Below, one piece after another: positions 25,674-33,008 of a stretch of 33,008 bases of DNA. A program made the translations under genes and the position numbers. The notes beneath the pieces are model-generated. The model worked only from the letters and a program-made list of their open reading frames with translations, was not told the origin of the DNA and did not search any database. Each line of letters starts with the position of its first letter. Position 1 is the first letter of the stretch. The stretch covers positions 210,177-243,184 of the forward strand of contig NZ_LMEM01000012.1 of assembly GCF_001426345.1 (NCBI RefSeq). Direction: 5' to 3'. Origin of the DNA: Devosia sp. Root436. Lineage in GTDB: Bacteria > Pseudomonadota > Alphaproteobacteria > Rhizobiales > Devosiaceae.

Positions 25674-27559
25674 CCCCGGCCTCGTCGCCGCGTCTGCACC
25701 GGCATTTCCTCGTCGAACAAGGCCGCCAATTCGTCGGTCAGCGCCCCGGCCAGTTCCTCGGCATCGAGCAGGGTCACGGCGCGGCGATAATAACGCGTCA
25801 CGTCATGGCCGATGCCGACCGCCACCAATTGGATGGGCGAGCGCGTCTCGATATCCTCGATCACCTGGCGCAGATGGGCTTCCAGATAATTGCCGGCATT
25901 TACGCTCTGGGTGGAGTCATCGACCGGGGCGCCGTCGGAAATCACCATCAGGATGCGGCGGGCTTCCGGCCGCGCCATCAGGCGCTTGCGCGCCCATTCG
26001 AGCGCCTCGCCGTCGATATTTTCCTTGAGCAGCCCCTCGCGCATCATCAGGCCCAGATTGCGCCGCGCATGGCGCCACGGCTCGTCGGCGGCCTTGTAGA
26101 TGATGTGGCGCACGTCATTGACGCGGCCGGGATTGGGCGGACGGCCGGCTTCGAGCCAGGCTTCGCGCGACTTGCCGCCCTTCCAGGCGCGGGTGGTGAA
26201 GCCCAGGATTTCGACCTTGACGCCGCAACGCTCCAAAGTGCGGGCGAGGATATCGCCGCAGATGGCCGCGATGGTGATGGGCCTGCCGCGCATGGAGCCA
26301 GAATTGTCGATCAGCAGCGTCACCACCGTATCGCGGAAATCGGTATCGTTCTCGACCTTGAAGGACAAAGCCTGCATCGGGTCGGTGACGACGCGGGTGA
26401 GACGCGCCGTATCGAGCAGGCCCTCTTCGAGGTCGAATTGCCAGCTCCGGTTCTGCTTGGCCATCAGCCGGCGCTGCAGCTTGTTGGCCAGACGCGCCAC
26501 CGCGCCGGCCAGGTTTTCGAGCTGCTTGTCGAGGAGGCTCCGCAACTGGTCGAGCTCGTCGGGCGGGCAGAGTTCGGCCGCCTTGACGATCTCGTCGAAC
26601 TTGGTGGTGAACACCTTGTACTGGAACTGGTTGGAGAGCTGGGTGCCGCCATCCTTGGCGGGCGGGGGCATGGGCGCGTCTTCGCCGGCTTCGGCCGCCG
26701 CGTCCTCGTCGGTATCGGCCATGTCCGATTCCATGCCCTCGACATCGCCGGTCTCTTCCGAATCGCCGGCCTGCTCGTCCTGCTCGGAATCCTGGGTGTC
26801 ATTCTCGCCCTCGCCCTGTTCGGGCGACTTGTCGGAGCTGTCGCCCTGTTCGGGCTCCTGGCTCTCGCCGTCTTCCTCATCGGCGGCATCAGGGTCGTCC
26901 AGCTCGCTTTCGGGCACGAGATTGAGATCGCGCAGCAGCGCCTTGGCGGCGCGCGAAAATTCGTCCTGGTTCTCGTAGCGGGTCAGCAGGTCATCGAGGG
27001 ATTTGCCGCCCTTGTCCTCGATCTCCTTGCGCCAGAGGTCGACCAGCGCATGGCCCGAAGGCGGCACCGGCACGCCGGCCAGTTTTTCACGCAGCAGCAG
27101 GCCCAAGGCCTCGGCAATGGGGGCATCTCCCTTGTTGTCCACCTCGGCAAAATTGGCGCGGAACAGCCGGTCTTCCAGCATTTCTCCGATATTGCCGACC
27201 ATGCCGGGCATGCGCACGCAGCCCAGGGCCTCGACACGCGCCTGCTCCAGCGCATCGAAGGCGGCGCGCGCGGTGGGGTCCATCGGCGAGCGCTTGCGAT
27301 GGGTATCGGGATCGTGGCTGGCCAGCCGCATGGCCATGGCATCGCCCTGCCCGCGGGCAATAGCGATATCGCGCCGCGTCGGCAGCCGCGGCAGGTTGGC
27401 CAGCCGCGCCTTGTCGGAGGTCAGCAGCGGCCGGTCGGAGGTGAAGGTCACTTCGAGATCGGCCTTGGCCCCGATGGCGCGCACCGTCGCCCCCATGGCC
27501 GATTTGAACAGCTGGGTCTGGTCGGGCTTGTTGGCTTTGCTGCGCGGTGGTTGTGCCAT
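25670..27559 (-). CDS. cobT: Cobaltochelatase subunit CobT
   Basis: CobT joins CobS to form the AAA+ motor that drives CobN in inserting cobalt into hydrogenobyrinic acid a,c-diamide (aerobic cobalamin pathway). The 629-residue protein has an N-terminal Lys/Asp region, a long acidic low-complexity linker (about 230-310, Glu/Asp/Gln/Ser-rich) typical of CobT, and a C-terminal von Willebrand A domain with [16 protein letters not shown] and [14 protein letters not shown]. The open frame continues upstream to 27655 only through palindromic repeat D ([13 protein letters not shown]...). I use ATG at 27559 ([17 protein letters not shown]), which fits the family. It is downstream of cobS, separated by repeat D. 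Confidence 0.95.
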   Translation of the reverse strand: MAQPPRSKANKPDQTQLFKSAMGATVRAIGAKADLEVTFTSDRPLLTSDKARLANLPRLPTRRDIAIARGQGDAMAMRLASHDPDTHRKRSPMDPTARAAFDALEQARVEALGCVRMPGMVGNIGEMLEDRLFRANFAEVDNKGDAPIAEALGLLLREKLAGVPVPPSGHALVDLWRKEIEDKGGKSLDDLLTRYENQDEFSRAAKALLRDLNLVPESELDDPDAADEEDGESQEPEQGDSSDKSPEQGEGENDTQDSEQDEQAGDSEETGDVEGMESDMADTDEDAAAEAGEDAPMPPPAKDGGTQLSNQFQYKVFTTKFDEIVKAAELCPPDELDQLRSLLDKQLENLAGAVARLANKLQRRLMAKQNRSWQFDLEEGLLDTARLTRVVTDPMQALSFKVENDTDFRDTVVTLLIDNSGSMRGRPITIAAICGDILARTLERCGVKVEILGFTTRAWKGGKSREAWLEAGRPPNPGRVNDVRHIIYKAADEPWRHARRNLGLMMREGLLKENIDGEALEWARKRLMARPEARRILMVISDGAPVDDSTQSVNAGNYLEAHLRQVIEDIETRSPIQLVAVGIGHDVTRYYRRAVTLLDAEELAGALTDELAALFDEEMPVQTRRRGRG

Positions 27560-27581
27560 CAATATGCTCGTCGGTCGGGGG

Positions 27582-27704
27582 AAGGCCCCCTCACCCGCCG
27601 CTGCGCGGCGACCTCTCCCCCAAGGGAGAGGTGAGAAACACCGAACCCCCTGCACCTCTCCCTTGGGGGAGAGGTCGGCCCGAAGGGCCGGGTGAGGGGG
27701 CCTT
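27582..27704. repeat. Palindromic repeat copy D, between cobS and cobT
   Basis: The outer arms AAGGCCCCCTCACCCG (27582-27597) and CGGGTGAGGGGGCCTT (27689-27704) pair perfectly. Inside are CCTCTCCC..GGGAGAGG hairpins (for example around 27611-27631 and 27655-27673). It occupies nearly the whole 149-base gap between the cobS stop (27709) and the cobT start. Confidence 0.85.
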
Positions 27705-27708
27705 GTCT

Positions 27709-28692
27709 TTAGGCCGTGACCGCCAGATTGGCTGACGACTCAGGCAAATCTTCGCCGAACACGCGCTGGTAGAACTCGGCTACCACGGGGCGTTCGAGTT
27801 CGTCGCATTTGTTGAGGAAGGTCAGGCGGAAGGCAAAGCCGATATCGCCGCCGAAAATCTGGGTATTCTCGGCCCAGGTGATGACCGTGCGCGGGCTCAT
27901 CACCGTGCTGAGGTCGCCATTGATGAAGGCGGAGCGCGTCAGGTCGGCCAGCCGCACCATGTTGGCGATGGTCTTCTTGCCCTTGTCGTTCCCGGCATAG
28001 CTTTTGTTCTTGGCCAGCACGATGCCGACTTCCTTGTCATGCGGCAGGTAGTTGAGCGTGGTCACCAGGCTCCAGCGGTCCATCTGGCCCTGGTTGATCT
28101 GCTGGGTACCGTGATAGAGGCCCGACGTATCGCCCAGACCGATGGTATTGGTGGTCGAGAACAGCCGGAAGGCCGGATGGGGCACGATGACGCGATTCTG
28201 GTCGAGCAGGGTCAGCCGCCCTGCCACTTCCAGCACGCGCTGGATCACGAACATCACGTCCGGGCGGCCGGCATCGTATTCGTCGAACACCAGAGCGACA
28301 TTGTTCTGCACCGCCCAGGGCAGGATGCCGTCGCGGAATTCGGTGATCTGCTTGCCGTCCTTGAGCACGATCGCATCCTTGCCAACGAGATCGATACGGG
28401 AGACATGGCTGTCGAGATTGACGCGGACCAGCGGCCAGTTGAGGCGCGCCGCGACCTGCTCGATATGAGTGGATTTGCCGGTGCCGTGATAGCCCTGCAC
28501 CATGACGCGGCGATTGAAGGCAAAGCCGGCAAGGATGGCCAAAGTGGTGTTGCGGTCGAACAGGTAATCCGGATCGACCGGCGGCACGTGGCTATTGGCT
28601 TCCTTGTAGCCCATCACCTTCATGTCCGTGTCGATACCGAACAGCTCCCGGGCCGAAAATTCGGTGTCGGGCAGATTGGTGTACTCAGTCAT
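27709..28692 (-). CDS. cobS: Cobaltochelatase AAA+ subunit CobS
   Basis: A 327-residue MoxR-like AAA+ ATPase: Walker [10 protein letters not shown] (67-75), Walker [10 protein letters not shown] (132-140), and an R-finger region further on. With CobT it powers cobalt insertion by CobN. The CobN gene is not in the window. The start [29 protein letters not shown] is the family N-terminus. It is the first gene of cobS-cobT-phytase-like. The upstream region of 215 bases holds an inverted repeat at 28817-28892 and no recognised cobalamin riboswitch. Confidence 0.97.
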   Translation of the reverse strand: MTEYTNLPDTEFSARELFGIDTDMKVMGYKEANSHVPPVDPDYLFDRNTTLAILAGFAFNRRVMVQGYHGTGKSTHIEQVAARLNWPLVRVNLDSHVSRIDLVGKDAIVLKDGKQITEFRDGILPWAVQNNVALVFDEYDAGRPDVMFVIQRVLEVAGRLTLLDQNRVIVPHPAFRLFSTTNTIGLGDTSGLYHGTQQINQGQMDRWSLVTTLNYLPHDKEVGIVLAKNKSYAGNDKGKKTIANMVRLADLTRSAFINGDLSTVMSPRTVITWAENTQIFGGDIGFAFRLTFLNKCDELERPVVAEFYQRVFGEDLPESSANLAVTA

Positions 28693-28816
28693 GGCATGGC
28701 TCTTGGCGGAAGGAATTTCAGGCGGGAATGGGCGTTAAGTCGCGGGCTCTATAGCAGCATTGTGACGATGGGGGTAGCGGGCGGCGCGCAGAACTTGCAT
28801 TGGCTATACAACCGCC

Positions 28817-28892
28817 GCGTCATTTCCGCGAAAGCGGGAATCTCACTTTGACAGGCACCGAAGGGGGATTCCCGCTTTCGCGGGAATGACGC
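28817..28892. repeat. Inverted repeat of the GTCATTCC type, copy 2
   Basis: The arms 28817-28842 and 28867-28892 (26 bp, one wobble) end in GCGTCATT and AATGACGC, and each contains a CCCGC/GCGGG hairpin. They enclose a 24-base loop. It is related in form to 11991-12094 and lies in the gap between the J-domain gene and cobS. Confidence 0.85.
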
Positions 28893-28907
28893 CGTGGAGG
28901 GGACAAG

Positions 28908-29534
28908 TCACTTCGCCACGAAGCCGGTCTTCTTCAAATGCGCGTAGGCCGCGATGATGGTGCGCAGACGCTCTTCGCTGGCCTTGTCGCCGCCATTGGC
29001 GTCGGGGTGGTGGATCTTGACCAGAGTCTTGTAGGCCCGCTTGATGTCGTCGGACTTGGCCTGGCCGATCAGCCCCAGCGTTTCGAGGGCCCTCCGGTCC
29101 TGCTCATGCAGCGGCTTGACCCGTTCGGTCGCCGGCTTCTGCGACTGGCGGTGGCGATAGCGGGCAAACACCCCGAACGGATCGCCGAACCGGTCGCCGG
29201 GCCGCAATGCCTCGCGGGCCGCCTTGGCGCCGCGCATATTGGGATTGCCGGTGGCAAAGCTCGAGCGCGATTCGGCCTTGGGCGGGGCGTGCAAAGCCTC
29301 CTCCAGCTCGTCCTTGTCCATGCCGGCGAAGAAATTGAATGCCGTATTGTAGTGGCGGACATGCTCGAGGCAGAAATGGTGATACTGGCCCTCGCTGCGA
29401 TGCCCCTTGGGCGCGCGGAACTCCCCGGCCAGCTCGCACCCTTCCCAATCGCAGGTGTGCTCGACCGGCGCCGGCTTTTCTTCGCGGCGCGGCTTGATGC
29501 GAATGGTGTCGAAGAGCTTGGATTGCAGTTTCAT
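28908..29534 (-). CDS. J-domain protein with N-terminal Cys/His cluster
   Basis: The 208-residue protein carries its J domain at the C-terminus (about 148-205), with the HPD motif at 176-178 (KIHHPDANG), which stimulates Hsp70 (DnaK) ATPase activity. The N-terminal part has CDWEGC (28-33) and FCLEHVRHYN (54-63), a possible zinc-binding cluster. A linker RYRHRQSQKPATERVKPL is basic. This layout (zinc-like N-terminus, C-terminal J domain) is usual for a conserved alphaproteobacterial family, but its client is unknown. It diverges from bolA with 42 bases between the starts. Confidence 0.9.
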   Translation of the reverse strand: MKLQSKLFDTIRIKPRREEKPAPVEHTCDWEGCELAGEFRAPKGHRSEGQYHHFCLEHVRHYNTAFNFFAGMDKDELEEALHAPPKAESRSSFATGNPNMRGAKAAREALRPGDRFGDPFGVFARYRHRQSQKPATERVKPLHEQDRRALETLGLIGQAKSDDIKRAYKTLVKIHHPDANGGDKASEERLRTIIAAYAHLKKTGFVAK

Positions 29535-29576
29535 TGCGCCTAGTTAAAGCCTGAAGACAACAGAGACCTCGACGCG

Positions 29577-29867
29577 ATGTCCGTAAAAGACACCTTAACC
29601 GCCAAGCTCACCAGCAAATTTGTCCCCGCCTTCCTCCATGTGATCGATGAATCATCGCTCCATCATGGTCATGCCGGCTGGCGGGAGGGTGGTGAAACCC
29701 ATTTTCGTGTCAGAATCGCGACCCGTCATTTTGACGGGATGAGCCGCGTGGCGCAACACCGCGCCGTCATGGACGTTCTGGGCGCCGAACTCAAGGACCA
29801 GGTGCATGCCCTGACGATCGAGGTGCTGCCGGTGGATGGGCCTTGGGACCTGCCCGAGGGGGTTTAG
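29577..29867 (+). CDS. BolA family protein
   Basis: A 96-residue BolA-type protein with the conserved LTSKFVPAFLHVIDESSLHHGHAGWREGGETHFRVRIATRHFDGMSRVAQHRAV. BolA-like proteins bind monothiol glutaredoxins and [2Fe-2S] clusters and affect iron handling and cell shape. The His in the HHGH loop and in QHRAV are the usual cluster-related residues. It diverges from the J-domain gene, a common alphaproteobacterial pairing. The palindromic repeat E follows 12 bases after the stop. Confidence 0.93.
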   Translation: MSVKDTLTAKLTSKFVPAFLHVIDESSLHHGHAGWREGGETHFRVRIATRHFDGMSRVAQHRAVMDVLGAELKDQVHALTIEVLPVDGPWDLPEGV

Positions 29868-29879
29868 CCTTTCTTTCTA

Positions 29880-30026
29880 CCCTTCTCCCCTTGAGGGAGA
29901 ATGTGCCCGAAGGGCGGATGAGGGGTTGCTTCCACAAGCATTGAAGCATGGGCGAGCGCAGTACCCCCTCACCCGATTTTCCGCTGAACGCGGAAAATCA
30001 CCCTCTCCCTCAAGGGGAGAGGGGTA
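29880..30026. repeat. Palindromic repeat copy E, between bolA and aroB
   Basis: CTTCTCCCCTTGAGGGAGAA (29882-29901) and CCCTCTCCCTCAAGGGGAGAGG (30001-30022) pair over most of their length. The GGATGAGGGG / CCCCTCACCC inner arms are also present. The right end overlaps aroB and supplies its final codons and stop (finding 2). Confidence 0.8.
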
Positions 30027-31137
30027 GAGCCCGCATCTCATCCAAAAACTCCGCCACCCCCGCCGGATCGACATTCTTTTCGATGAACGCCTGGCCGATG
30101 CCGCGCGTCAGGATGAAGGTCAGCGCGCCGCGCTGGACCTTTTTGTCCTGTGCGATGGCTTCCATCAATGTTTCGGTGGAGCCCAACATTCCGGGGATAT
30201 CAGCCAAGGTGGTGGGAAGGCCCGATTTCTTCAAGTGCTGGGCGATGCGGCCGCTGTCCTGGCTCGGCGCCAGCCCCAGCCGGGCGGAAAAGCCATGTGC
30301 CAGCACCATGCCGATGGCGACGCCTTCGCCATGCAGCAGGCGGTCGGAATAGCCGGTATCCTTTTCGAGCGCATGCCCGAATGTATGGCCCAGATTGAGC
30401 AAGGCGCGGACACCGAGCTCCTTTTCGTCCTCGATCACCACCCGCGCCTTGTGGGCGCAGCAGCGGGCAATGGCCTCGCCCCGCGCCGGGCCGCCGGCAA
30501 AGATTTCGGGCTGATGCTGTTCGAGCCAGAAGAAAAAGTCTTCGTCGTCGATGAGGCCGTATTTGACCACTTCGGCATAGCCGGAGGCGAACTGGCGCGC
30601 ATCGAGCGTATCGAGCGTCGAGAGATCGGCCAGCACCAGTTTGGGCTGATGGAAGGCGCCGATCAGGTTCTTGCCGTGGGGCGAATTGATGCCGGTCTTG
30701 CCGCCCACCGAAGAATCGACCTGCGCCAGCAGCGAGGTGGGCATCTGCACGAAATCCATGCCACGCCGGGCGATAGCAGCGGCAAAGCCGGCCAGATCGC
30801 CGATGACGCCACCACCCAGGGCGATGACCAGGTCGCCGCGTTCGAGGCGGGCGGCGAGAATGCCCTCCACCGCCTGGCCGAGCAGGGCCCACGACTTGGT
30901 GGCTTCCCCTGCCGGCAGCACGATTTCGGTATGGCTGAGGCCCGCCGCGTCGAGCGATGCCAGCAGACGCGGCAATTGTGCCTTGGCCACATTGTCATCG
31001 GTGATGATGCCATAGCGGCGGCCGGGGAAGCGCTCGGCGAGGATTTTCCCCGCATCGTCGAGCAGGCTGTCGCCAATGAGAATGTCATAGGCGCGGGCGC
31101 CGAGGGCGACGTGAACTGTGTGGGCAATATCAGCCAT
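30010..31137 (-). CDS. aroB: 3-dehydroquinate synthase
   Basis: AroB makes 3-dehydroquinate from DAHP in the shikimate pathway (NAD+, divalent metal). The 375 residues show the family blocks GGGVIGDLAGFAA (NAD binding), DSSVGGKTGINSPHGKN, GYAEVVKYG, LNLGHTFGHALE and HGEGVAIGM, including the metal-binding His. The frame is open much further upstream, but MADIAHTVHVALGARAYDI at 31137 is the family start and lies five bases after the aroK stop, so aroK-aroB is an operon. The last residues (ALPLSP) and stop lie within palindromic repeat E. These are extra to the normal C-terminus. Confidence 0.96.
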   Translation of the reverse strand: MADIAHTVHVALGARAYDILIGDSLLDDAGKILAERFPGRRYGIITDDNVAKAQLPRLLASLDAAGLSHTEIVLPAGEATKSWALLGQAVEGILAARLERGDLVIALGGGVIGDLAGFAAAIARRGMDFVQMPTSLLAQVDSSVGGKTGINSPHGKNLIGAFHQPKLVLADLSTLDTLDARQFASGYAEVVKYGLIDDEDFFFWLEQHQPEIFAGGPARGEAIARCCAHKARVVIEDEKELGVRALLNLGHTFGHALEKDTGYSDRLLHGEGVAIGMVLAHGFSARLGLAPSQDSGRIAQHLKKSGLPTTLADIPGMLGSTETLMEAIAQDKKVQRGALTFILTRGIGQAFIEKNVDPAGVAEFLDEMRALPLSP

Positions 31138-31142
31138 GTCGA

Positions 31143-31727
31143 TCAGTCCTGGCGCTTGAGAAAGCCGAGCACGGCGTCGATCACGTCGCCCGCCACCACA
31201 TCCTGCGGCACGTCGCGCGAGACCACGGTGACGTCGGCTTCGGCATAGATGGGATAGCGGTCCTCGATCAGTTTTTCGAGGGTGGCGCGGGGATTGGCGG
31301 TCTTGAGCAGGGGGCGGTTGGAGCGGCGCGACACCCGCTCGAACAGGATGTCCACCTCGGCCTTGAGCCAGACGGATATGGCCTCGGTCTTGACCAGGGC
31401 CCGCGTCTCGACATTGACGAAGGCGCCGCCGCCGGTGGCCAGCACCACGCCCTGATCCTTGAGCACGCGGGCGATGACGCGGGTTTCCCCGGCGCGGAAT
31501 TCGGGCTCGCCGCGCTGCTCGAAAATCTCGGGAATGGTCATCTGCGCCGCCTTCTCGATCTCTTCGTCGCTGTCGAGAAACTGGCGATTGAGCCGGGCGG
31601 CGAGGCGGCGGCCGACCGTGGTCTTGCCCGCGCCCATCATGCCGACCAGCACCAGCGGCTTGCCGGCGAGGCGCTCGGCAAGATGTTCGGCGCGGGCCTG
31701 CCGCGATACCGCGTCCGGACGGTTCAA
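31143..31727 (-). CDS. aroK: Shikimate kinase
   Basis: AroK phosphorylates shikimate at the 3-OH. Walker A is GMMGAGKTT at about residues 29-37, the shikimate-binding Asp pair is in FLDSDEEIE, GGGAF is the glycine loop, and RSNRPLLK is the lid arginine region. The open frame starts with GTG at 31736, but a GGGAG seven bases before TTG at 31727 makes TTG the better start, giving about 194 residues. The 5' end has about 20 extra residues before the core, common in this order. Followed after five bases by aroB. Confidence 0.95.
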   Translation of the reverse strand: MNRPDAVSRQARAEHLAERLAGKPLVLVGMMGAGKTTVGRRLAARLNRQFLDSDEEIEKAAQMTIPEIFEQRGEPEFRAGETRVIARVLKDQGVVLATGGGAFVNVETRALVKTEAISVWLKAEVDILFERVSRRSNRPLLKTANPRATLEKLIEDRYPIYAEADVTVVSRDVPQDVVAGDVIDAVLGFLKRQD

Positions 31728-31885
31728 AAGACACACTCCCTGATGCTGCCGCTATGAAGCCGTCCGGCCCCCGGCTGTCAAGAACTTGCAGTCGGCGGCG
31801 CCAAACCGCACTATGCCTACGGAAACGAAACCTTTTGCAGGCAAATTGCCGGCAAACAGCAAGCAAACCGCCAGCCGGACTGCCA

Positions 31886-32086
31886 ATGCCCACCCTGATC
31901 CGCCTCATCATCACGCTGCTTTTCCTGGCCGGGCTGGTCTATGCCGGCATGTTCGCGCTGGTCGCCTTCGTCGAGCCGACGCAAAAGGAACAGACCATCC
32001 GCATTCCCCAGCGCGACCTGCTGTCGGGTGGTCAGCCGGCCTTGCCCGGACAGCAGACTCCGGCCGAAGACCCGGCCGCGCCATGA
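31886..32086 (+). CDS. Small conserved single-pass membrane protein
   Basis: The 66-residue protein has one membrane segment (LIRLIITLLFLAGLVYAGMFALVAFV) followed by a soluble tail with VEPTQKEQTIRIPQRDL. I recall similar small proteins upstream of xerD in Rhizobiales. Their role is unknown. The frame is open to 31754, but the ATG at 31886 gives the family-like start and avoids the aroK promoter region. Its stop overlaps the xerD start (ATGA), so it is translationally coupled to xerD and probably in one transcript. Confidence 0.82.
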   Translation: MPTLIRLIITLLFLAGLVYAGMFALVAFVEPTQKEQTIRIPQRDLLSGGQPALPGQQTPAEDPAAP

Positions 32087-32994
32087 GCGGCGCCCACCTG
32101 ATCGGCGCTTTTCTCGAAATGATGAGTGCCGAGCGCGGGGCGGCGAAAAACACCATCGCCGCCTATCGCCGCGACCTTTCCGATTATGCCGGCTATGTCG
32201 CCGGGCGGCAGCAGACGCTGCTCAATGTGGACCGCGACACGGTCAACGCCTTTCTCGACCGCCTCAAGCAGGACGGGCTTTCCGCCGCGTCCTCGGCAAG
32301 GCGGCTCTCGGCAATCCGCCAGTTTCACAAGTTTTTATGCGCCGACGGCATGCGCGGGGACGATCCCACCCGCATCGTGCCAAGCCCGAAAAGCCGGCGG
32401 GCTTTGCCCAAGGTGCTGTCGCTGGCCGAGGTGGACACGCTGCTGGCACTGGCCGACAGCGAAGCCAACAAGGAGGCTTCGCCGCAGAAGCAGACTGCCG
32501 CCCAGCGGCTCTATGTGCTGCTCGAACTGCTCTATGCCACCGGGCTCAGGGTAAGCGAACTGGTGAGCCTGCGCCGCTCGGCGGTGATGCGGGATGCGAG
32601 TTTTTTGACTGTGGTCGGCAAGGGCAGCAAGGAGCGCATCGTGCCGCTCAACGACCGGGCGCGCGATGCCGTCAAGACCTATGCCGCGACGCTGGAGAAG
32701 GGGGAGGCTTTCCTGTTCCCGGCGTCAGGTGCGGAGGGTTATCTGAGCCGGCAGGTCTTTGCGCGTGACCTCAAGCTCCTGGCCGGACGCGCCGGGATCA
32801 GCCCATCGCGGGTGACGCCGCATGTGCTGCGGCACGCCTTTGCCAGCCACCTGCTGGCCGGCGGGGCCGACCTGCGCGTGGTGCAGATGCTGCTCGGCCA
32901 TGCCGACATTTCCACGACGCAGATCTATACCCATGTGCTGGACGAAAAGCTGCGCGTGCTGGTGGAGACGCATCACCCGCTGGCCGAGGGGTAA
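32083..32994 (+). CDS. xerD: Tyrosine recombinase XerD
   Basis: XerD acts with XerC at dif to resolve chromosome dimers. The 303-residue protein has the N-terminal SAM-like domain (FLEMMSAERGAAKNTIAAYRRDL) and the C-terminal catalytic domain with Arg156 (ATGLRVSEL), Lys180 (GKGSK), His247-x-x-Arg250 (HVLRHAFA), His273 (LLGHADI) and Tyr282 (IYTHV). All six catalytic residues are present. I call it XerD rather than XerC from the overall sequence and context. It overlaps the small membrane protein gene by four bases, and the 3' end of the window is 14 bases after the stop. Confidence 0.96.
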   Translation: MSGAHLIGAFLEMMSAERGAAKNTIAAYRRDLSDYAGYVAGRQQTLLNVDRDTVNAFLDRLKQDGLSAASSARRLSAIRQFHKFLCADGMRGDDPTRIVPSPKSRRALPKVLSLAEVDTLLALADSEANKEASPQKQTAAQRLYVLLELLYATGLRVSELVSLRRSAVMRDASFLTVVGKGSKERIVPLNDRARDAVKTYAATLEKGEAFLFPASGAEGYLSRQVFARDLKLLAGRAGISPSRVTPHVLRHAFASHLLAGGADLRVVQMLLGHADISTTQIYTHVLDEKLRVLVETHHPLAEG

Positions 32995-33008
32995 CATTGT
33001 GCCACGCA

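Noticed and set aside
25805..27634. 609-residue plus-strand open frame across cobT
   Set aside because: It is antisense to cobT, which carries the acidic linker and MIDAS motif. The plus-strand product has no family features.
28693..28907. Cobalamin riboswitch upstream of cobS
   Set aside because: No B12-box-like sequence or long conserved leader. The space is mostly an inverted repeat.
1439..30026. CRISPR array interpretation of the recurring repeats
   Set aside because: The copies are kilobases apart, palindromic, and have no regular spacers or cas genes.

Overview
The window is a high-GC, densely coded chromosomal segment with an alphaproteobacterial, Hyphomicrobiales-type gene set, possibly Devosia-like. 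The evidence is the combination of DUF4167, PtsP (EI-Ntr), UbiG, a CarD regulator, a 7Fe ferredoxin, a SUV3-like helicase with an S4-domain partner, CobS/CobT, DUF1178, and BolA beside a J-domain protein. The genus is inferred from gene content and style. I saw no rRNA, tRNA, CRISPR array, transposase or phage gene.

Layout. (1) 1-6.9 kb, minus strand: lysC, ptsP, prfA, prmC, DUF4167 (amino-acid synthesis, PTS-Ntr signalling, translation termination and release-factor methylation). (2) 7-11.7 kb, plus strand: ubiG, a small orphan gene, an unknown protein with two winged-helix-like segments, a small exported protein, and ilvD. (3) 11.7-12.1 kb: an intergenic region rich in inverted repeats. (4) 12.1-15.4 kb, minus: aldo/keto reductase, DUF1178, nitrilase-family amidase, glutaredoxin, ComF. 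A methyltransferase-like gene diverges from comF. (5) 16.4-21.4 kb, minus: carD, fdxA, the S4 protein and the helicase. (6) 21.4-22.3 kb: an 855-bp stretch without a convincing gene, AT-richer in its first part. (7) 22.3-24.6 kb: DUF3108, then rpmB and a queuosine-precursor-type transporter. (8) 24.7-28.7 kb, minus: cobS, cobT and a phytase-like exported protein. (9) 28.9-33 kb: J-domain protein, bolA, aroK-aroB, a small membrane protein, and xerD.

The most unusual feature is a family of palindromic repeats of roughly 120-150 bp that recurs five times (about 1439, 17351, 23648, 27582 and 29880). Both ends carry C/G-rich hairpins around a CTCTCCCC...GGGGAGAG core. Four copies lie between genes. 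The fifth lies in frame inside prmC, adding about 42 residues just before the catalytic NPPY motif. The copy at 29880 supplies the last codons and stop of aroB. The prmC copy matches the intergenic copy at 23648 in length and arm sequence. This suggests a repeat that can be tolerated inside a protein-coding gene, comparable in concept to Rickettsia palindromic elements. Two other inverted-repeat types (GTCATTCC-type at 11991 and 28817; a nested hairpin at 24551-24676) and a pair of 24-bp direct repeats at 7733-7787 add further structure outside genes.

Most genes are housekeeping. PrmC methylates the GGQ glutamine of PrfA, which is encoded immediately upstream. CobS and CobT form the AAA+ chelatase motor, while the CobN subunit is not in the window. 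AroK and AroB act in the shikimate pathway. Several genes appear to use TTG starts (lysC, the S4 protein, DUF3108, aroK), and prmC may use a CTG start coupled to the prfA stop.
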